A stretch of DNA of 64,000 nucleotides from Phallusia mammillata (GCA_003260075.1 QLIY01000020.1:62001-126000); one strand, 5' to 3'. Counted from the stretch's first letter, positions 1 through 13,010 are shown. The notes: generated by a model not told the origin, from the sequence alone. Program-made: numbers and translations.

Positions 1-219
1 GTCGAGCCATAACTCATTTCTATTTTCGTCTGGTTATGACCGCTTTGTTTGTATATCGTACACAGTTATGGGGCAACGGCCTCATAATGGACAACACCGG
101 ACCTGAACCAAGCTGTTACATCCACTGCTCGATAATGGTCAATATTTGTTAATTTTTGTCGTTTTTCTAGTTCAACGCATTGGACGCATCACCTACATAG
201 GATAAAGTAAAAAATCCAC

Positions 220-528
220 TAACACCGTACCTCAAGGCAGACCCACATTTAACTAAATTTCGATAGCTGGCTCAAAGAGACCAACTACCTAGTATTTAAC
301 ACTGTATATCTCCAAAAATGCTGACGGCTAGGGCAATTTGGGTTGGGGTACGGTATTATCATTAAACATTCAATAAAACTAACTTTGTAACTTAGTTCTT
401 AACGTAAAAATTTCAAAAACCTACTTCCCAACCCAACCCCTGTATAGGCGCTAAATTAATAATTCAGCTCTTTGCGTCACTTATCGGAATTTAGCTAAAT
501 GTGGGTCGGCTGTGAGATATAGTGTAAG
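220..528. mobile_element. Possible MITE with GACCCACATTTA termini
   Basis: The stretch near 237-270 (GCAGACCCACATTTAACTAA) and its inverted partner near 482-510 (TTAGCTAAATGTGGGTCGGC) match over about 30 bp with few changes. They bracket about 240 bp that has no open frame. Outer limits and target duplication are uncertain. Confidence 0.5.
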
Positions 529-911
529 TAGCTCTTCCCGATAGGTACTCTCTTCCTATACGACAATCCATGAATAAGTCAATACAAAACCGTCGACTAT
601 TAACAAGTGTATGCAAATTTAGGTGACTGTTGAAGCCAAGGCGTAAATTCCCTTTAGGTCAAATAGTGTATAACGGCATAAAATACTCCAGAGATTTGGA
701 AACACCCCCATGACTTCAAACAACTTCATGTAGGCATTTCCCATGTGTGTTTTATGTCAATCATTAAAATTTTTCATGTTCTATATGTATCTATGTCTGT
801 GAATGTAGCTATTTGTGTTGCATGAAGGCAATGAAGATTTAACTTATTGTGATTTTTCTATCGACAATTTCCAATCTACTTAGGAACACTATACACGGAC
901 TAAAAAGTAAT

Positions 912-1061
912 TTAATCATAAACGTTACTGCTAAAGAACTGGTGTATATAGAGTACATCATACAGACGTTTTAACAATCTCTGTTGTCATCATCAGTGCA
1001 GATTGCACTCTGCATGATGTATTCTTTTTTCACCAGTTCTTTGGCATGTTTATGATTAGAT
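912..1061. repeat. Short inverted repeat around AAGAACTGGTG
   Basis: TAATCATAAACGTTACTGCT with AAGAACTGGTG (about 914-945) faces CACCAGTTCTTTGGCATG with TTTATGATTA (about 1032-1060) on the other strand, with about 85 bp between. It could be a small MITE or a hairpin. Confidence 0.45.
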
Positions 1062-1194
1062 TTTCAATCTATCCTTTCTTTTCCTTGTTCATCTTTCCTC
1101 ATTTTCTGTTCACGTTTGTAGTTTCTGCCTTCAGTCGTAATTTTTGCATAAAATTAAAAGTATGTCTCGTTCGTTTATTCTTAACAATCAGTAA

Positions 1195-2640
1195 TTTGGA
1201 CCGTCCAGTTCGAAACAAGGTTAATGGGACTGATCTTAAATTCCATTTGACTTTAAAGAAAAGAGGTAATTAAAAAGTTTGAAAATGAAAAACGATGTCC
1301 ACCACAAAGGCAACGAAGTAGCATCCATCAATTTTTTTGAGTACTTATTGCAACAATATACGTTTGTCACTTTTGTCACAAGCAAATTAGTGTTTTTATG
1401 CAAAGCTAGATATTTGAATTGTGCGTTGGCTTTGNTGCCTTAAAATAGCAAAGAAGAAGTTTGGCAATATGATATATGCAGTTGCCTTTCTTTTCTGCGA
1501 ATTCCAACATCAAATCTGGCTGATTTCAAAGTCACTGCTTGCTTGCGTTCACTCAAAGTGGTTCCAAATTCCCCGGCGCCATCCAACTGCTTATGTATTG
1601 CTGTATTGTTGCATGGTCGACTTTGGGTGCCTAAAATCCGTCTTTTACACGAGCTTATTAATTTAAAAGCACCAAAGTTTTTGTTTGAAAAAAATAACCT
1701 AATTCAAGTTACATTTTTTTTTTAAATAATTCATTTTTTTACCTTGCTTTGATGACTTATTACTTTTGACTCTTGTAAAAGCGCGTGCATTTCAAGTATA
1801 AAACAATTGAGGGGGGGGGGCGAATTTTTTTTTCACGTTTTAAAAAAAGTTTAAACGTTGCGTTTTTCATAATCAATTGTTTTATACTTGAAATGCACGC
1901 GCTTTTACAAGAGTCAAAAGCAATAAGTCATCAAAGCAGGGTAAGTTGAAAAAATGAATTATTTTTTAAAATATGTTTTAAATTTGAAAAAACTTGAATT
2001 AGGTTATTTTTTTCAAACAAAAACTTTGGTGCTTTTAAGGGGGGGGGGTTTTTTTTTGAAACGTGAAAAAAATAAAATTCTTTTGCAAAAACCCATTTAA
2101 CTTATATTTGTGACATTAAGTAAAATTGTTTCATGCACGAATTCTACCCTTTATCTTCAACAAAACACAAAGCCTTCAAAAGTCACCGAGAAGTTGTTTG
2201 CATTTCCTGTTGACCAAAGTCGCACTGCTTTTCCACGAAATGTTACAACGGGAGTGTAGTCGATCAAAGCCAACGCACAATTCAAATATCTAGCTTTGCA
2301 TAAAAACACTAATTGGCTTGTGACAAAAGTGACAAATGTATATTGTTGCAATAAGTACTCAAAAAATTGATGGATGCTACTTCGTTGCCTTTGTGGTGGA
2401 CATCGTTTATCATTTTCAAACTTTTTAATTACCTGTTTTCTTTAAAGTCAAATAGAATTTAAGATCAGTCCCATTAACCTTGTTTCGAACTGGACGGTCC
2501 AAGGGGGGGGGGTCAAGCAAGCAGTGACTTTGACATCAGCCAGATTTGATGTCGGAATTCGCAGAAAAGAAAGGCAAATGCATATATCATATTGCCAAAC
2601 TTCTTCTTTGCTATTTTAAGGCATGCATTTCCAAAGATGA
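1195..2640. repeat. Long inverted repeat (palindrome) with poly-G inserts
   Basis: Most of 1195-1810 recurs as its reverse complement in 1850-2640 at high identity. For example, the left TTGGACCGTCCAGTTCGAAA is matched by TTTCGAACTGGACGGTCCAA near 2485. The right arm is cut into blocks by ten-G runs at 1811-1820, 2039-2048 and 2503-2512, and the blocks are not fully in mirror order. Small open frames here fall in mirrored sequence and are not credible genes. One undetermined base is at 1435. Confidence 0.75.
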
Positions 2641-3208
2641 AATGTATTTGAAGTGAAGAACGGTGATACGCTAAAAACAATGCGACTGCAAATAGTTATT
2701 GCATATTTGGAAGCATAAGTTTGAATAACTACAACAGTTATCTCTATGACAAAGATACTGGCTTACAGTTTAAATCAAATGCTTCGGCAACAGTTCAAGC
2801 CACCAACAGAGCTCATAAAATAACCCTGGGGAGTATATTATAATGTAAACGCAATTGAATCGGTGGGCTGAGATAAGAATGCCTCAATGGTATTTTGAGT
2901 TAAACAAGGTACTTATGTCTTCCATTCAAATCATTGTGTTTGTTAAAAATTGTAACAAACGAAATTTGTACGAATATCAGCTTGTTTTCAAAGTTACCCG
3001 TTTAAAGAGAGATGCTTGTTCAGTTCGATTAGCGGGAACTGTTTGTGGTTTAGATAAGAAGAACAGTATGGACCCGTTATCGACATTAAGCAGAATCTTG
3101 TTGTGTATTGTATGTAGGAAAAAGCGTTTTGTACAAGAAGCAGGATAGTGTCTAGAGCGGTACAAACTAATTGGTATAGTTATATGAAGGTTGGCCAAGC
3201 AGGAAAAT

Positions 3209-6200
3209 ATGTACTTACTGAATCTATTTGCAACATTCCAATTATTTATTGGTGCTTTAACAGTGACTTGTTATTGGAGTTACGATTGTAAGTATAATCT
3301 ATAAGACAGTATTTTTGAAAGAGTGATGATAAATAAAAAAAATACGTTTTTAATGCGATAGATTTTCTTTAATGAGAAAAATAACGACCCAAAATAGACG
3401 TTAAATGTGATAAGCTTTATTATTCAAACGTTTTGGCAAATGCTCATACCGTTATTAGTGATATTAAAGGGGCCACATCAGTTACACCCGTTTATAACCC
3501 ATTGTGTCACATCATAGATTGATGATGCGAAAACTGAACAAGCGCCGTTATTTTTCTCATTAAACATACAAACAGGTCCGTGTATAGTGTTCACATTTTT
3601 TTTACTTGTAACGTTTGTTTAAACTGCGAAGCGTTGCTTTGTAATAATAGAACATACTTTCAAATTGCATATTTTTTATGTAAAAAAGTATGTTCAAATT
3701 CTCATTGCAATGCTATTTCGCAGACAATTGCAACAAAATCCCAGGCATGAATCTCTTTCACACCAACCTGTACTATTACTATCGCTATCATTTATATTCC
3801 ACATTGGACGAGGCCTGTTCGTTGGCCAGCATACCCGACTTTAAAAGCCTGCAAAATGTAGTCAACGAAATTGTTTCCTCTCGCAATTGGTGGACCAACG
3901 AATCACAGTACTACTGGTTTCTGAACAATGACTTGGACTGTTCTTCATGGATATGGAATAACTTATCTCTTACTGCAAATGGTCAGTGCAAACCAGTTGT
4001 TTGTAAAGACTACTGTACCTTGAAATTGGACTTCGTGGTCGAGTATGGAGAAGAACTTACTGTTTTGGTTCAAATACTTCCGAAATATCAGGGATGTAGC
4101 AACCAGGCGATTTGTTTTACCGATGAATACGGTATGCTATATTAAACAAACATGATTTTAAAATGCAAAATTGATTTAAAAGTAACTAGACAATGAGAGA
4201 GAAAAGTTTAAAACTTTTGTGTTAAACGAAATGCAGATTAATGCTGCCGAGACTTTCACTTTACAGTATTGCATTGCATTACTTTGCGGAAATAACTGTA
4301 ATATTTTATTGGGCCACATGGAAAAGTGTAATAATCTTAACGCATATCCAATCGTTAAAATAGATAAGAAGGGGTGACACATTATGGTAAGACGCGTAAA
4401 CGCATTGGGACTTTAACGCAAGCTTCGCATTTGAAAGCTTTAGGTATAACGGTACTAAAAATGCAATAAATTGACATGCATGTAAATACTTACAACAAAA
4501 TCGTGAAACACTTACTTCACACGCGGATAACTGCAAGTGTGAAAATGCATTATGCCATGGGTTTCAACTAATCATACCAGCACAAGCTAAAGGGCTATAA
4601 GCAATTCATCTGGCTGATCTGGCTGAAAAACCGCAGCAGCTGTTTATGACTAGTCTTGTACTGGGTTCGGTATCACGTATTAGTACCCTGGGCGATTCAA
4701 GACGCTGAAATACAGAAGAACTTACTCATACTACGCATTATTAAGTATAATTTCTGAAAATATACAAAACTTATAGTAAAAATTAGCAAAATAATGGGGG
4801 GGGGGTGACTGAAAAACCGCAGCAGCTGTTTATGACTAGTCTTGTACTGGGTTCGGTATCACGTCTATTGTGGGCCTGGATATAATAACACACCGTAAAT
4901 ACAGGAATGTCGTTTGTACCCTGGGCGATACAAGACGCTGAAATACAGAAGAAATTACTCATACTACGCATTATTAAGTGTAATTTCTGAAAATATACAA
5001 AACTTATAGTAAAAATTAGCAAAATAATCTGTTAAGCCATTTATAATTGCTTTTCTATACAGATTACAAAATCGATTATTCGTTACCATATTCTACATGT
5101 TGTCGAGGATTAGAAGCAGACCCTTGCGGTTTATGCAACGGCACAAGCTGGGCAAGCCTGAACAGAACATCGCTGAAGAAAATTGCTAAATTTATGTGGA
5201 CCAACAGTTGCAACAATTCCTACGAAAGCCACAGCGTTAAAGTTGGATTCTGGGTGAAAACTAACATTTTACCCTACTCCACATGGTCTTGGAGAAATGA
5301 TACATTATCCCCGGATAAATATCAAGACCACAATGTTTGTTCCAAAAACTGTTCGATTATATTTGACGTGGAATGCTATAATGAGCACATAGGAATAAGC
5401 ATTGAAAATTATTCTACATCGATCTATTATCCTTTTGACCATTGGTTAGCACCTTGCGTCGGAACAGTAGGTATATACGAAAACGTTTTTATTGTAAGAC
5501 TTGGTCCTTATAGTGTTCCTTTTGTAGGCGCAACAGAAAACCCACAAGAACAGTTGGAAGATGCTCTGCAAATAATAAGCAATAAAACTGTTATTACAAA
5601 GAACGTAAGTCTTTTGCATTACTTGGCGACCACTTTAAAAAAATATTTTACTCCCTACTATTTATTATTTTACGTTTTTATTAAATTCGCAAAGTGGTAT
5701 AAAAACAGACTACAAAAAAAACTAATATAACCTTTATTGAACGGGAAAGACTGGTGTAGAAGGATAGGAAAGATAGAATAAAACAATAGAATTAAACTAC
5801 TAGCCATGTTGTACATAAAAACCGACACTATAATGAAAAACCTTCAAGCAACAGTACGTACCAACATCATTTAAAAAAGCACGTGTGGCTTTTTAGCTAT
5901 TTTACTCATTTTGACTACTTAACCAGTATTGTTTTTTAAAACGCAAGCTTTTTAAATGCCATTTTGCTTTACAGGAAACAAACGAAATTGTGAACATCTT
6001 ATCATCTGTGTTAGACAAATCAGATCTAACACGACAAGAAACAGAAAGGTTCCGATAAAATTAAATAGTTTCTTAGTTTGTTTGAGAATATATTTTTGTT
6101 CATTAAAAGCACTACTATACCAATTGTTTTTTCATGGCATTGGACGCTTAAAGACGATTCGTCAGCAAGCTTTCAAGCAAAACACACTTTAACAAACAAA

Positions 6201-8996
6201 AGACTATAAAGCGTTAATGTTAAAATGTTGCTTATCATAGCCAAAAATTTTTTAAGCGCTTGCTCCGCGTAATATCTTTGCACAAAATTGGTTGCGGAAT
6301 CCAATTACACCAGAATGTGTGTAAAAAACGGATTTTAAATACTTTTTCATACATTGCATTTTTAGTTTCTTTAATGCAGCAGACAATTTAGCCACAAAAG
6401 TTGATTTAACAAACGGAACTTATCAATATGTCGCTGAAAGTGTTGCTGTTGCTGTTGTGGATACTTCAAGACAAGAAGGTATTAACAAAACACAAAATAC
6501 AATTTTAATGCACACTGGAATATATTGACTTGATATAACAAGGCTTAGCATGGCCAAAAGTCACACCATGTGGCATGGATTACAGTTGGTGTTTACTAAA
6601 GCATAATGTAGTGCAGTATCTTTTGACCAGATAGACAAATCAGTAATGCGTACCTTGAGGGAGTTATATTTGAATGCATTTAATTAAACATAGCACTCTA
6701 ACAATATAGAGCTATATAGAGTTATGGCGTTATTAGGTTTTCCCTTTAACAAACGATAAATCACATGGCACTGCACCACTCCCAATAACAACGTAACTCA
6801 TACCTTACCTACACAGCACATGTGGGGTAACAGCAAAACAATTGTATTCAGTTGAGTTTATTTGATTTAATTATAAGTTTGGCATTGATTTTTTTTCAAG
6901 CAGGAAATTTTGGTTACACATTTGGACTGGAAGGCTCACTTGATTCGTTTTCACTTAACGATGTTCATCTGATTGAGGGTGATCTAGACGAAAACATCAT
7001 TTCTTACATTTCGTTGCCGATAGGAGCGATCCCACAAAATACAGGTCAACTTTTTAACGTTCGTTGTGTGTTTTAATTAGTAGCATAAATGGAATGCCTA
7101 AATAGGTCGAAAGCAGTGTTGCACTTAATTAGTCCAAACATTTTTTCTGGCATTTAGTCAACTCATATTTTTGCCGAAACTTATTACAAAAGGTTTGACT
7201 ATCATCTTACCGCAGGTTCAAGAGTATCTTTTACAGCCTACGCGTCACAAAATTTCACAACCGGTTTCCAGCCCACAGAAGGCGATATTGTCTCCACTTT
7301 GATTTTGTCTGCAACTTTATTTGAAAACGGCACAAGACAAAATACGAGCTTCACTGGACAATCCGTTGAAATGAGATTTGCTATAAACTCAGTAAGTTTT
7401 TGCCTGTAAACCTATAAGCTGCATGTCTATTGTAAAATTGGCTCTTATTGTATATACTGTATAGCGTTTGATTGTGGCCCAGGGCTATAGTTGTGTACTA
7501 ACTTGTCAAAAAATGCTCAATAACTAAATATTAAAAAAAAACAGTTCACCAAATCTACACATATCATTAAAAGACTTACTGCCTAAACCTACCTGCAAAT
7601 TAGTTTGTTAATTACGTGTAAATAGGTATTGCTGTGTAGAAGAATATAGGCAATTTTACAGCAAATATTAATTGAATAACGTGTTTTGGCAGAATTCAAG
7701 TTTTAACCATATCGTTTCCTGCGCTTTTTGGAATTCAACGCTACTCCGTTGGTCACAAGCGGGTCTAAGTACCATCGAATTAACCCAAAACTCTATCACT
7801 TGTTCGTCTTCGCATTTGACCAATTTCGCAACCCTGTTTGTAAGTTACAACACTTTTATTTCATAACTACGTCTAAAGTATAGGGATTGGTTTCCATCTT
7901 TATTGTGGGTGTATAGCTTAATGTATTTGCAAATTACAACAAATTTAATATCTTACACTGCTTAACACAGTTTTTAAGCTCGAACAAAATAACATTTGAA
8001 TGTTACAAACCTGTGCTACCTTGTTTGTACAAGAAATAAACTCAACTTTCCTTAAAAGGGGGATATAGGTAGTCTTTCAGTAATAAAAAAACTCAACTTT
8101 TAGGTGAGAGGATATGGAGAAATTGATGGAGTCCACATCGCCACTGATTTCATCACAATTGTTGGTTGCTGTTTATCACTACTTTGCCTTTTGGCAACAA
8201 TCGCAGTGTTCACGTTTCTGCCGTAAGTTTAACATTAGTATATGTTCCACATTTATACTCGTTTATATATAAATAAATATATATATTGAAGGCGTAACAA
8301 ATTTCGTGGTTTCGAATCACACCGCAGGCTAGATTTTTCGGGTCTATACGCCTCGCCATATATGGGATTGCTTGGAGGTCTACTTAATTCGGCAATATCC
8401 CTTCACTAGACCTGGTGCACTATGGTCATTCCATACAAGTTTCAGGGCAATTTAAATGTTTAAATTGTTTAAACATTAAGTTGTTCTAGGTATTTAATTT
8501 GTTGCAGACAATTACCCAAACTTTGTTAGAAAACAGTATGTAAGAAATAATGGGTGCCACTGCTAATTTGGTCAAGATTGTTAGCCATAGAGCTGTGTGT
8601 TGTGGTCGGTCATGAGTGTTTATCTGAACCAAAACATAGCCAAATTCCTTCTTCTTGGTAGAACCCGACAAATTAAATGCATTGGAAGTAATTTTAAAAA
8701 CCCCAAAATATTATAATTCAGGAACAATTGTTTCGCACACAAAAATGTTATAAACAAAAACATCAATAAGGTTGTAAACGAAATTTCAAGAGCTGATGTA
8801 CTTAATCTCAAGTGTCTTACAAATTTCTACAGGAAAACACGACTCGGTGGTAAACTACGTGGCGCAGTCCTATTGGTCAATTACGCATGTGCTCTGATTG
8901 TACTAAACCTGTTTCTTATCTTGAGTCAATTCGACGTCGTGAAAAATTCAACTGCAGCATGCACGGCGGTTGGAGTTGTTATTCACTTCTCACTCC

Positions 8997-9062
<66 letters not shown>

Positions 9063-10549
9063 AGGAGCCATATTTTTCTTGGCCGTGGTTCTTGTAAGTA
9101 GTTGGACAAAGTTTTCCATTGTTAAACGACAAATCATGACCAAGATAATTTTAAAATGCAGTATCTCAAAATACTGTAGGTAGGCTATACCAGGGTGGTC
9201 CAATACCAAGAAATGAAGGGCCACACTAAACTTGGAATTGTATTTGCAGCCAATCTTCACTCATAACAACCTCACTAACCAAATAGTCTTCATTACTGCC
9301 GCTGTCGTGGGGTGGCTCTGTCCTGCTGTAATTGTTTCCGGGTCTGTAGGGTCTAATCCGCAGCGGTACAGGCGTTTAGACAACAAGTAAGTATATGACT
9401 TATTATAACCCTTTACAAATTCCTTACTTACCAAAAATAAAACTTCGCAGATGTTGGATTGTTCCACAGGACATTCCTTATTTAGTCATAGCACCTACTG
9501 CCGTTGCTATGGCAATAAATGTTGTGATCTACATAATTGTTGTGGCAAAAATGACTTGTTTTAAATCAGTCCAAAGCAAGGTAAATGCATTTGATTAAAA
9601 TCGAAAAGTATTACATCATATTTTGAACCTTTTATTACATTGCAGAAGCAGACGTCCCTAAAGGATTTGTGTTTTTCCGTTTGTCTTCTTGCCACGCTTG
9701 GTATCACTTGGGTTTTCGGCTTCGCTCTGAGCGGAATAAACTTGGGATCTGAATCAGCTTTGGCTTATGTCTTCACAATTGCTAACTCATTGCAAGGTAA
9801 TGCATTTTATAGGGCTATTTCATTAAATCATTCCGTATAATTTGTAGGTAAGTTTAAATCCAATTATAGATTTGACACAAATTAAATGTTTGGCCTGTGT
9901 TGGTCCAATTACAGTTTTAAACAAGATATTCCACGCAACGTAAAATCAGATTGTCTGACTTTCACGACTTCAAGACAAGGGGTTTGTAATTCCTCCACTT
10001 ATGTTGGACATTGGACCTTAGCGGGGGGGGGGGTACAGTTTTAAACAAGATAGACCATACAACGTAAAATCAGATTGTCTGACTTTCACGTCTTTAACAA
10101 GGGGTTTGTAATTCCTCCACTTATGTTGGACATTGGACCTTAGCTCAAATTCCATCGCTTGGTAGACTACCGACCATTTGAGAATTACTTCTCTTATGAA
10201 ACTGGCAAGTCAAAAACTAATATTCTTATGTTTACCAAGGTGCCTTTCTCTTTCTTGTGTTTGTGGTGAGGAACAAAGAGACACGGACAGAAGTAAACAA
10301 GGAATTGTCTGGCATGATTCATCTACCTTCATTTCTAAGGTGAAAACATCAAATGGGAATTTTTATCCTAACTGCCTAATGTTTTCAACTATCGCTTTGA
10401 TAACACATTGGTTTCGTATCTTTACCGACAGTCCAAAGCAAAGAGCGATATACCACGTGGCGAGTACGTCAGCAGCTACGTCACACACAGCCAAAGCTTC
10501 CACCCAAAATCACATCAGACCAAACAAGCGCCCCAACAACCATCTCTAA
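3209..10549 (+). CDS. Adhesion G-protein-coupled receptor (GAIN/GPS plus 7TM)
   Basis: Spliced gene. Exons with GT-AG ends and matching phases: 3209-3287, 3724-4131, 5063-5604, 5975-~6048, 6380-6478, 6904-7044, 7216-7391, 7693-7839, 8104-8222, 8833-9093, 9250-9386, 9451-9580, 9646-9796, 10240-10339, 10432-10549. Exon 1 encodes a signal peptide (MYLLNLFATFQLF...). Exons 2-3 give a Cys-rich, N-glycosylated ectodomain that I do not recognise. Exons 4-8 form the GAIN domain, ending in a GPS with CAFW and the cleavage motif HLT (exon 7693-7839). TM1 follows in exon 8104-8222 and TM2-TM3 in 8833-9093; CWIVPQDIPYL marks the TM5 exon and GITWVFGFAL the TM6 exon; FLFLVFVVRNKETR is TM7 and the start of the tail. 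Odd points: 63 G interrupt the TM3 exon, and the exon 4/5 phase does not match, so an exon or donor is missed there. The last exon can also be read in another frame (SDIPRGEYVSSYV...) if a donor near 10288 is used. The family acts at the plasma membrane, is self-cleaved at the GPS and signals through G proteins; the ligand is unknown. Family sure, subfamily not. Confidence 0.85.
3369..3563. mobile_element. TTAA-flanked MITE (piggyBac-like target site)
   Basis: TTAA at both ends encloses inverted termini TGAGAAAAATAACG and CGTTATTTTTCTCA, about 195 bp in all. It sits in the first intron of the GPCR gene. TTAA duplication is the piggyBac habit; the ends themselves do not identify a family. A relative begins at 63876. 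Confidence 0.65.
8999..9061 (+). repeat. 63-G run inside the GPCR TM3 exon (likely artefact)
   Basis: An uninterrupted run of 63 G lies inside the exon for TM2-TM3. Reading before it gives ...VVIHFSLL and after it GAIFFLAVVL. Joined directly these make one hydrophobic helix with no glycine tract, so the run is best seen as inserted filler. It yields spurious poly-glycine frames on + and poly-proline frames on -. Confidence 0.85.
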
Positions 10550-11520
10550 ATTATAATCTAAGGAAGTCTTGTACAATTGTTACCATGAATTATTATCCTT
10601 GCAGTTTTTTGTGTTATAAGTTATGTTGTAGTTGCCGTCCATGTATATTCGCCACATAAATATATTAGGAAACATGCTATAGGCTCATACATTCAATTCA
10701 TGTTCATTGGGTTGGTTGAAAAGGTCGACTTGGCGACCGGGGGGGGGGATTTTTTGTGTTATAAGTTATATTGTAGTTGTCGTCCATGTATATTCGCCAC
10801 AAAAATATATTAGGAAACATGCTAAGGCTCATATATTCAATTCATGTTCATTGGGTTGGTTGAAAAGGTCGACTTGGCGACCACTTATGTGACAAATGTA
10901 GAGATATTTGTGATACGACTTTCTGCAGTGTCGCCAAGATGGCGGTTTTCACGTACAATTGGGCTGGAATGTTACCTGGTAACGAGAGATGTACGAATCA
11001 TTCGGTTTGCCGAATCGGCTGTTATGGCAAAGATCGGTTTCGCCCGAATAATTTGTTGCGATTCTACCGAAACCGAATCCCTTACGAACAGAACTGAAAG
11101 TGTAAAACGTGTATTTTCTGCACAATAAGGTATTATACAATCTTTTAAACTACGCTATTACTAAAGTTGCGTCAAATATTATGATTTTAAAACATTATCG
11201 TTTTGCCCACTCCAGACAAAAGTCATTAATTTATTAACAGGCTCACAACCATAGACGAGGCAACCTTAAACCCCACGGAACTAAAATGATAACTTACATA
11301 ACTATTTTGTCGTGGTATCTCCAATGTTTGCCTGGTAGAAAAAAGCGATTTCATGCAAAACCGTTCGCGTGATAAATTTTTCGTTTGATTCGGGCCGAAC
11401 TCTATTCAGCAAAACTGTCAAACATTCGGTTTCGGCCAAACTGAAACTAGGCCGATTCGGTGCTTCTCTACAGACAACACTGTTTCTGTAACACCACCAA
11501 GACTGTAAAGCTCACGGTTC

Positions 11521-11762
11521 CAGAGTTGTAAATGGGCCTGAAATTGTAGCCCGAACCCGAATCGTTTTTACGAAGCCCGTTTAGACCCGGAAATTGGATT
11601 GACAGTCTATACATTGGAGCTCAAAGGAAACACCAAGACAACAAATACAATAGACAATTGGTCTTGAACAAGGCTGTTTGACATCAGGTCAGGTCCAGCA
11701 ACTGGCTACTTATCTAGTTAAATTTATTCAAAAACAAAAAATCTGACAAAAAGTATATGCCC
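11521..11762. mobile_element. hAT-like MITE family A, copy truncated at poly-G
   Basis: Starts CAGAGTTGTAAATGGGCCTG like the full copy at 12413 and stops at the eleven-G run 11763-11773. It is part of a repeat of about 0.85 kb (10886-11762 against 11774-12668) that spans the run, so it is probably the same element assembled twice. Confidence 0.65.
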
Positions 11763-12412
11763 GGGGGGGGGGGTTTATGTGACAAATGTAGAGATGTTTG
11801 TGATACGACTTTCTGCAGTGTCGCCAAAGTGGCGGTTTTCACGTACAATTGGGCTGGAATGTTACCTGGTAACTAGAGATGTACCGAATATTCGGTTTGC
11901 CAAATCGGCTGTTACGGCAATAGATCGGTTTCGCCCGAATAATTTGTTTCGATTCTACCGAAACCGAATCTCTTACGAACAGAGCTCAAAGTGTAAAACG
12001 TGTATTTTCTGCACAATAAGGTATTACACAATCTTTCAAACTACGCCATTACTAAAGTTGCGTCAAATATTATGATTTTTAAAACATTATCGTTTTGCCC
12101 ACCCCAAATAAACTTCATTAATTTATTAACAGACTCACAACCATAGACGAGGCAACCTTAAACCCCACGGAACTAAAATGATAGGCCTACATAACTATTT
12201 TGTCGTGGTATCTCCAATGTTTAGGTGGTAGAAAAAACGATTTCATGCAAAACCGTTCGCGTGATAAATTTTTCGTTTGATTCGGGCCGAACTCTATTCA
12301 GCAAAACTGTCAAACATTCGGTTTCGGCCAAACTGAAACTAGGCCGATTCGGTGCTTCTCTACAGACAACACTGTTTCTGTAACACCACCAAGACTGTAA
12401 AGCTCACGGTTC

Positions 12413-12722
12413 CAGAGTTGTAAATGGGCCTGAAATTGTAGCCCGAACCCGAATCGTTTTTACGAAGCCCGTTTAGACCCGGAAATTGGATTGACAGCCT
12501 ATACATTGGAGCTTAAAGGAAACACCAAGACAACAAATACAATAGACAATTCGTCTTGAACAAGGCGTTTTAAGGCTGTTTGACATCAGGTCAGGTCCAG
12601 CAACTGGCTACTTATCCAGTTAAATTTATTCAAAAACAAAAAATCTGACAAAAAGTATATGCCCGAATCAAGCCCGTTTTTGCAAAAACACAAGCCCGAA
12701 CCCGGGCCGACTTACAACTCTG
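12413..12722. mobile_element. hAT-like MITE family A, complete copy
   Basis: Inverted termini CAGAGTTGTAA and TTACAACTCTG bound about 310 bp. Flanks CACGGTTC and CAGGGGTC agree at 6 of 8 positions, as expected for an old 8-bp hAT target duplication. GGGC/GCCC-rich subterminal motifs are shared with the copies at 33581, 43704 and 59596. Confidence 0.75.
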
Positions 12723-13010
12723 CAGGGGTCAGCAAACACGGATATGCAGATTGGTACTGGAATTTGTCAGGCAGTGCAGAAGCAATACTTATGCGGGCCG
12801 AAAATTGAGTTAAGTTTATTTTGCTTGGTGAATAAAAAAAACATAGCGATACAATATAGCAGTAAAACAATCTCCAAGCCGGAAATAGCTGCAAAACGTT
12901 TAAACGCTATGGAGCGCTAAAAAGTGAAGTTCACAATTAATGGATAATGGCTGAACGCGCTGCAGCTACACCGTATTATAAAGCGTTATGTGACAGGGCC
13001 TCACAAGTAA
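12720..13010. repeat. Dispersed repeat family (TTTATTTTGCTTGGTGAA ... GCTGCAGCTACACC)
   Basis: GTTTATTTTGCTTGGTGAAT and GCGCTGCAGCTACACCGTAT occur here about 150 bp apart. Related stretches lie at 27625-27780, 48476-48740, 49600-49700 (inverted) and 53222-53260 (inverted). A SINE or MITE family is possible; limits are not resolved. Confidence 0.5.

Larger units (their letters stand above)
1..3208. other. Non-coding upstream region
   Basis: Apart from the MITE-like repeats at 220-528 and 912-1061 and the inverted repeat at 1195-2640, I see no gene. An open frame at 2855-3148 lacks splice support and family resemblance. The promoter of the GPCR should be here, but no clear TATA box or motif stands out. 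Confidence 0.5.

Noticed and set aside
8300..8345. Possible tRNA T-arm (GGTTTCGAATCACACC)
   Set aside because: I could not find a matching acceptor stem, D-arm or anticodon arm at the right distance.
8873..9183. Open frames with long poly-glycine (+) or poly-proline (-)
   Set aside because: They exist only because of the 63-G run; the flanks are exon sequence of the GPCR in a different context.
10886..12668. Real tandem duplication of about 0.85 kb
   Set aside because: The two copies meet at an eleven-G run and differ by scattered substitutions, as at other junctions; unmerged alleles are more likely.
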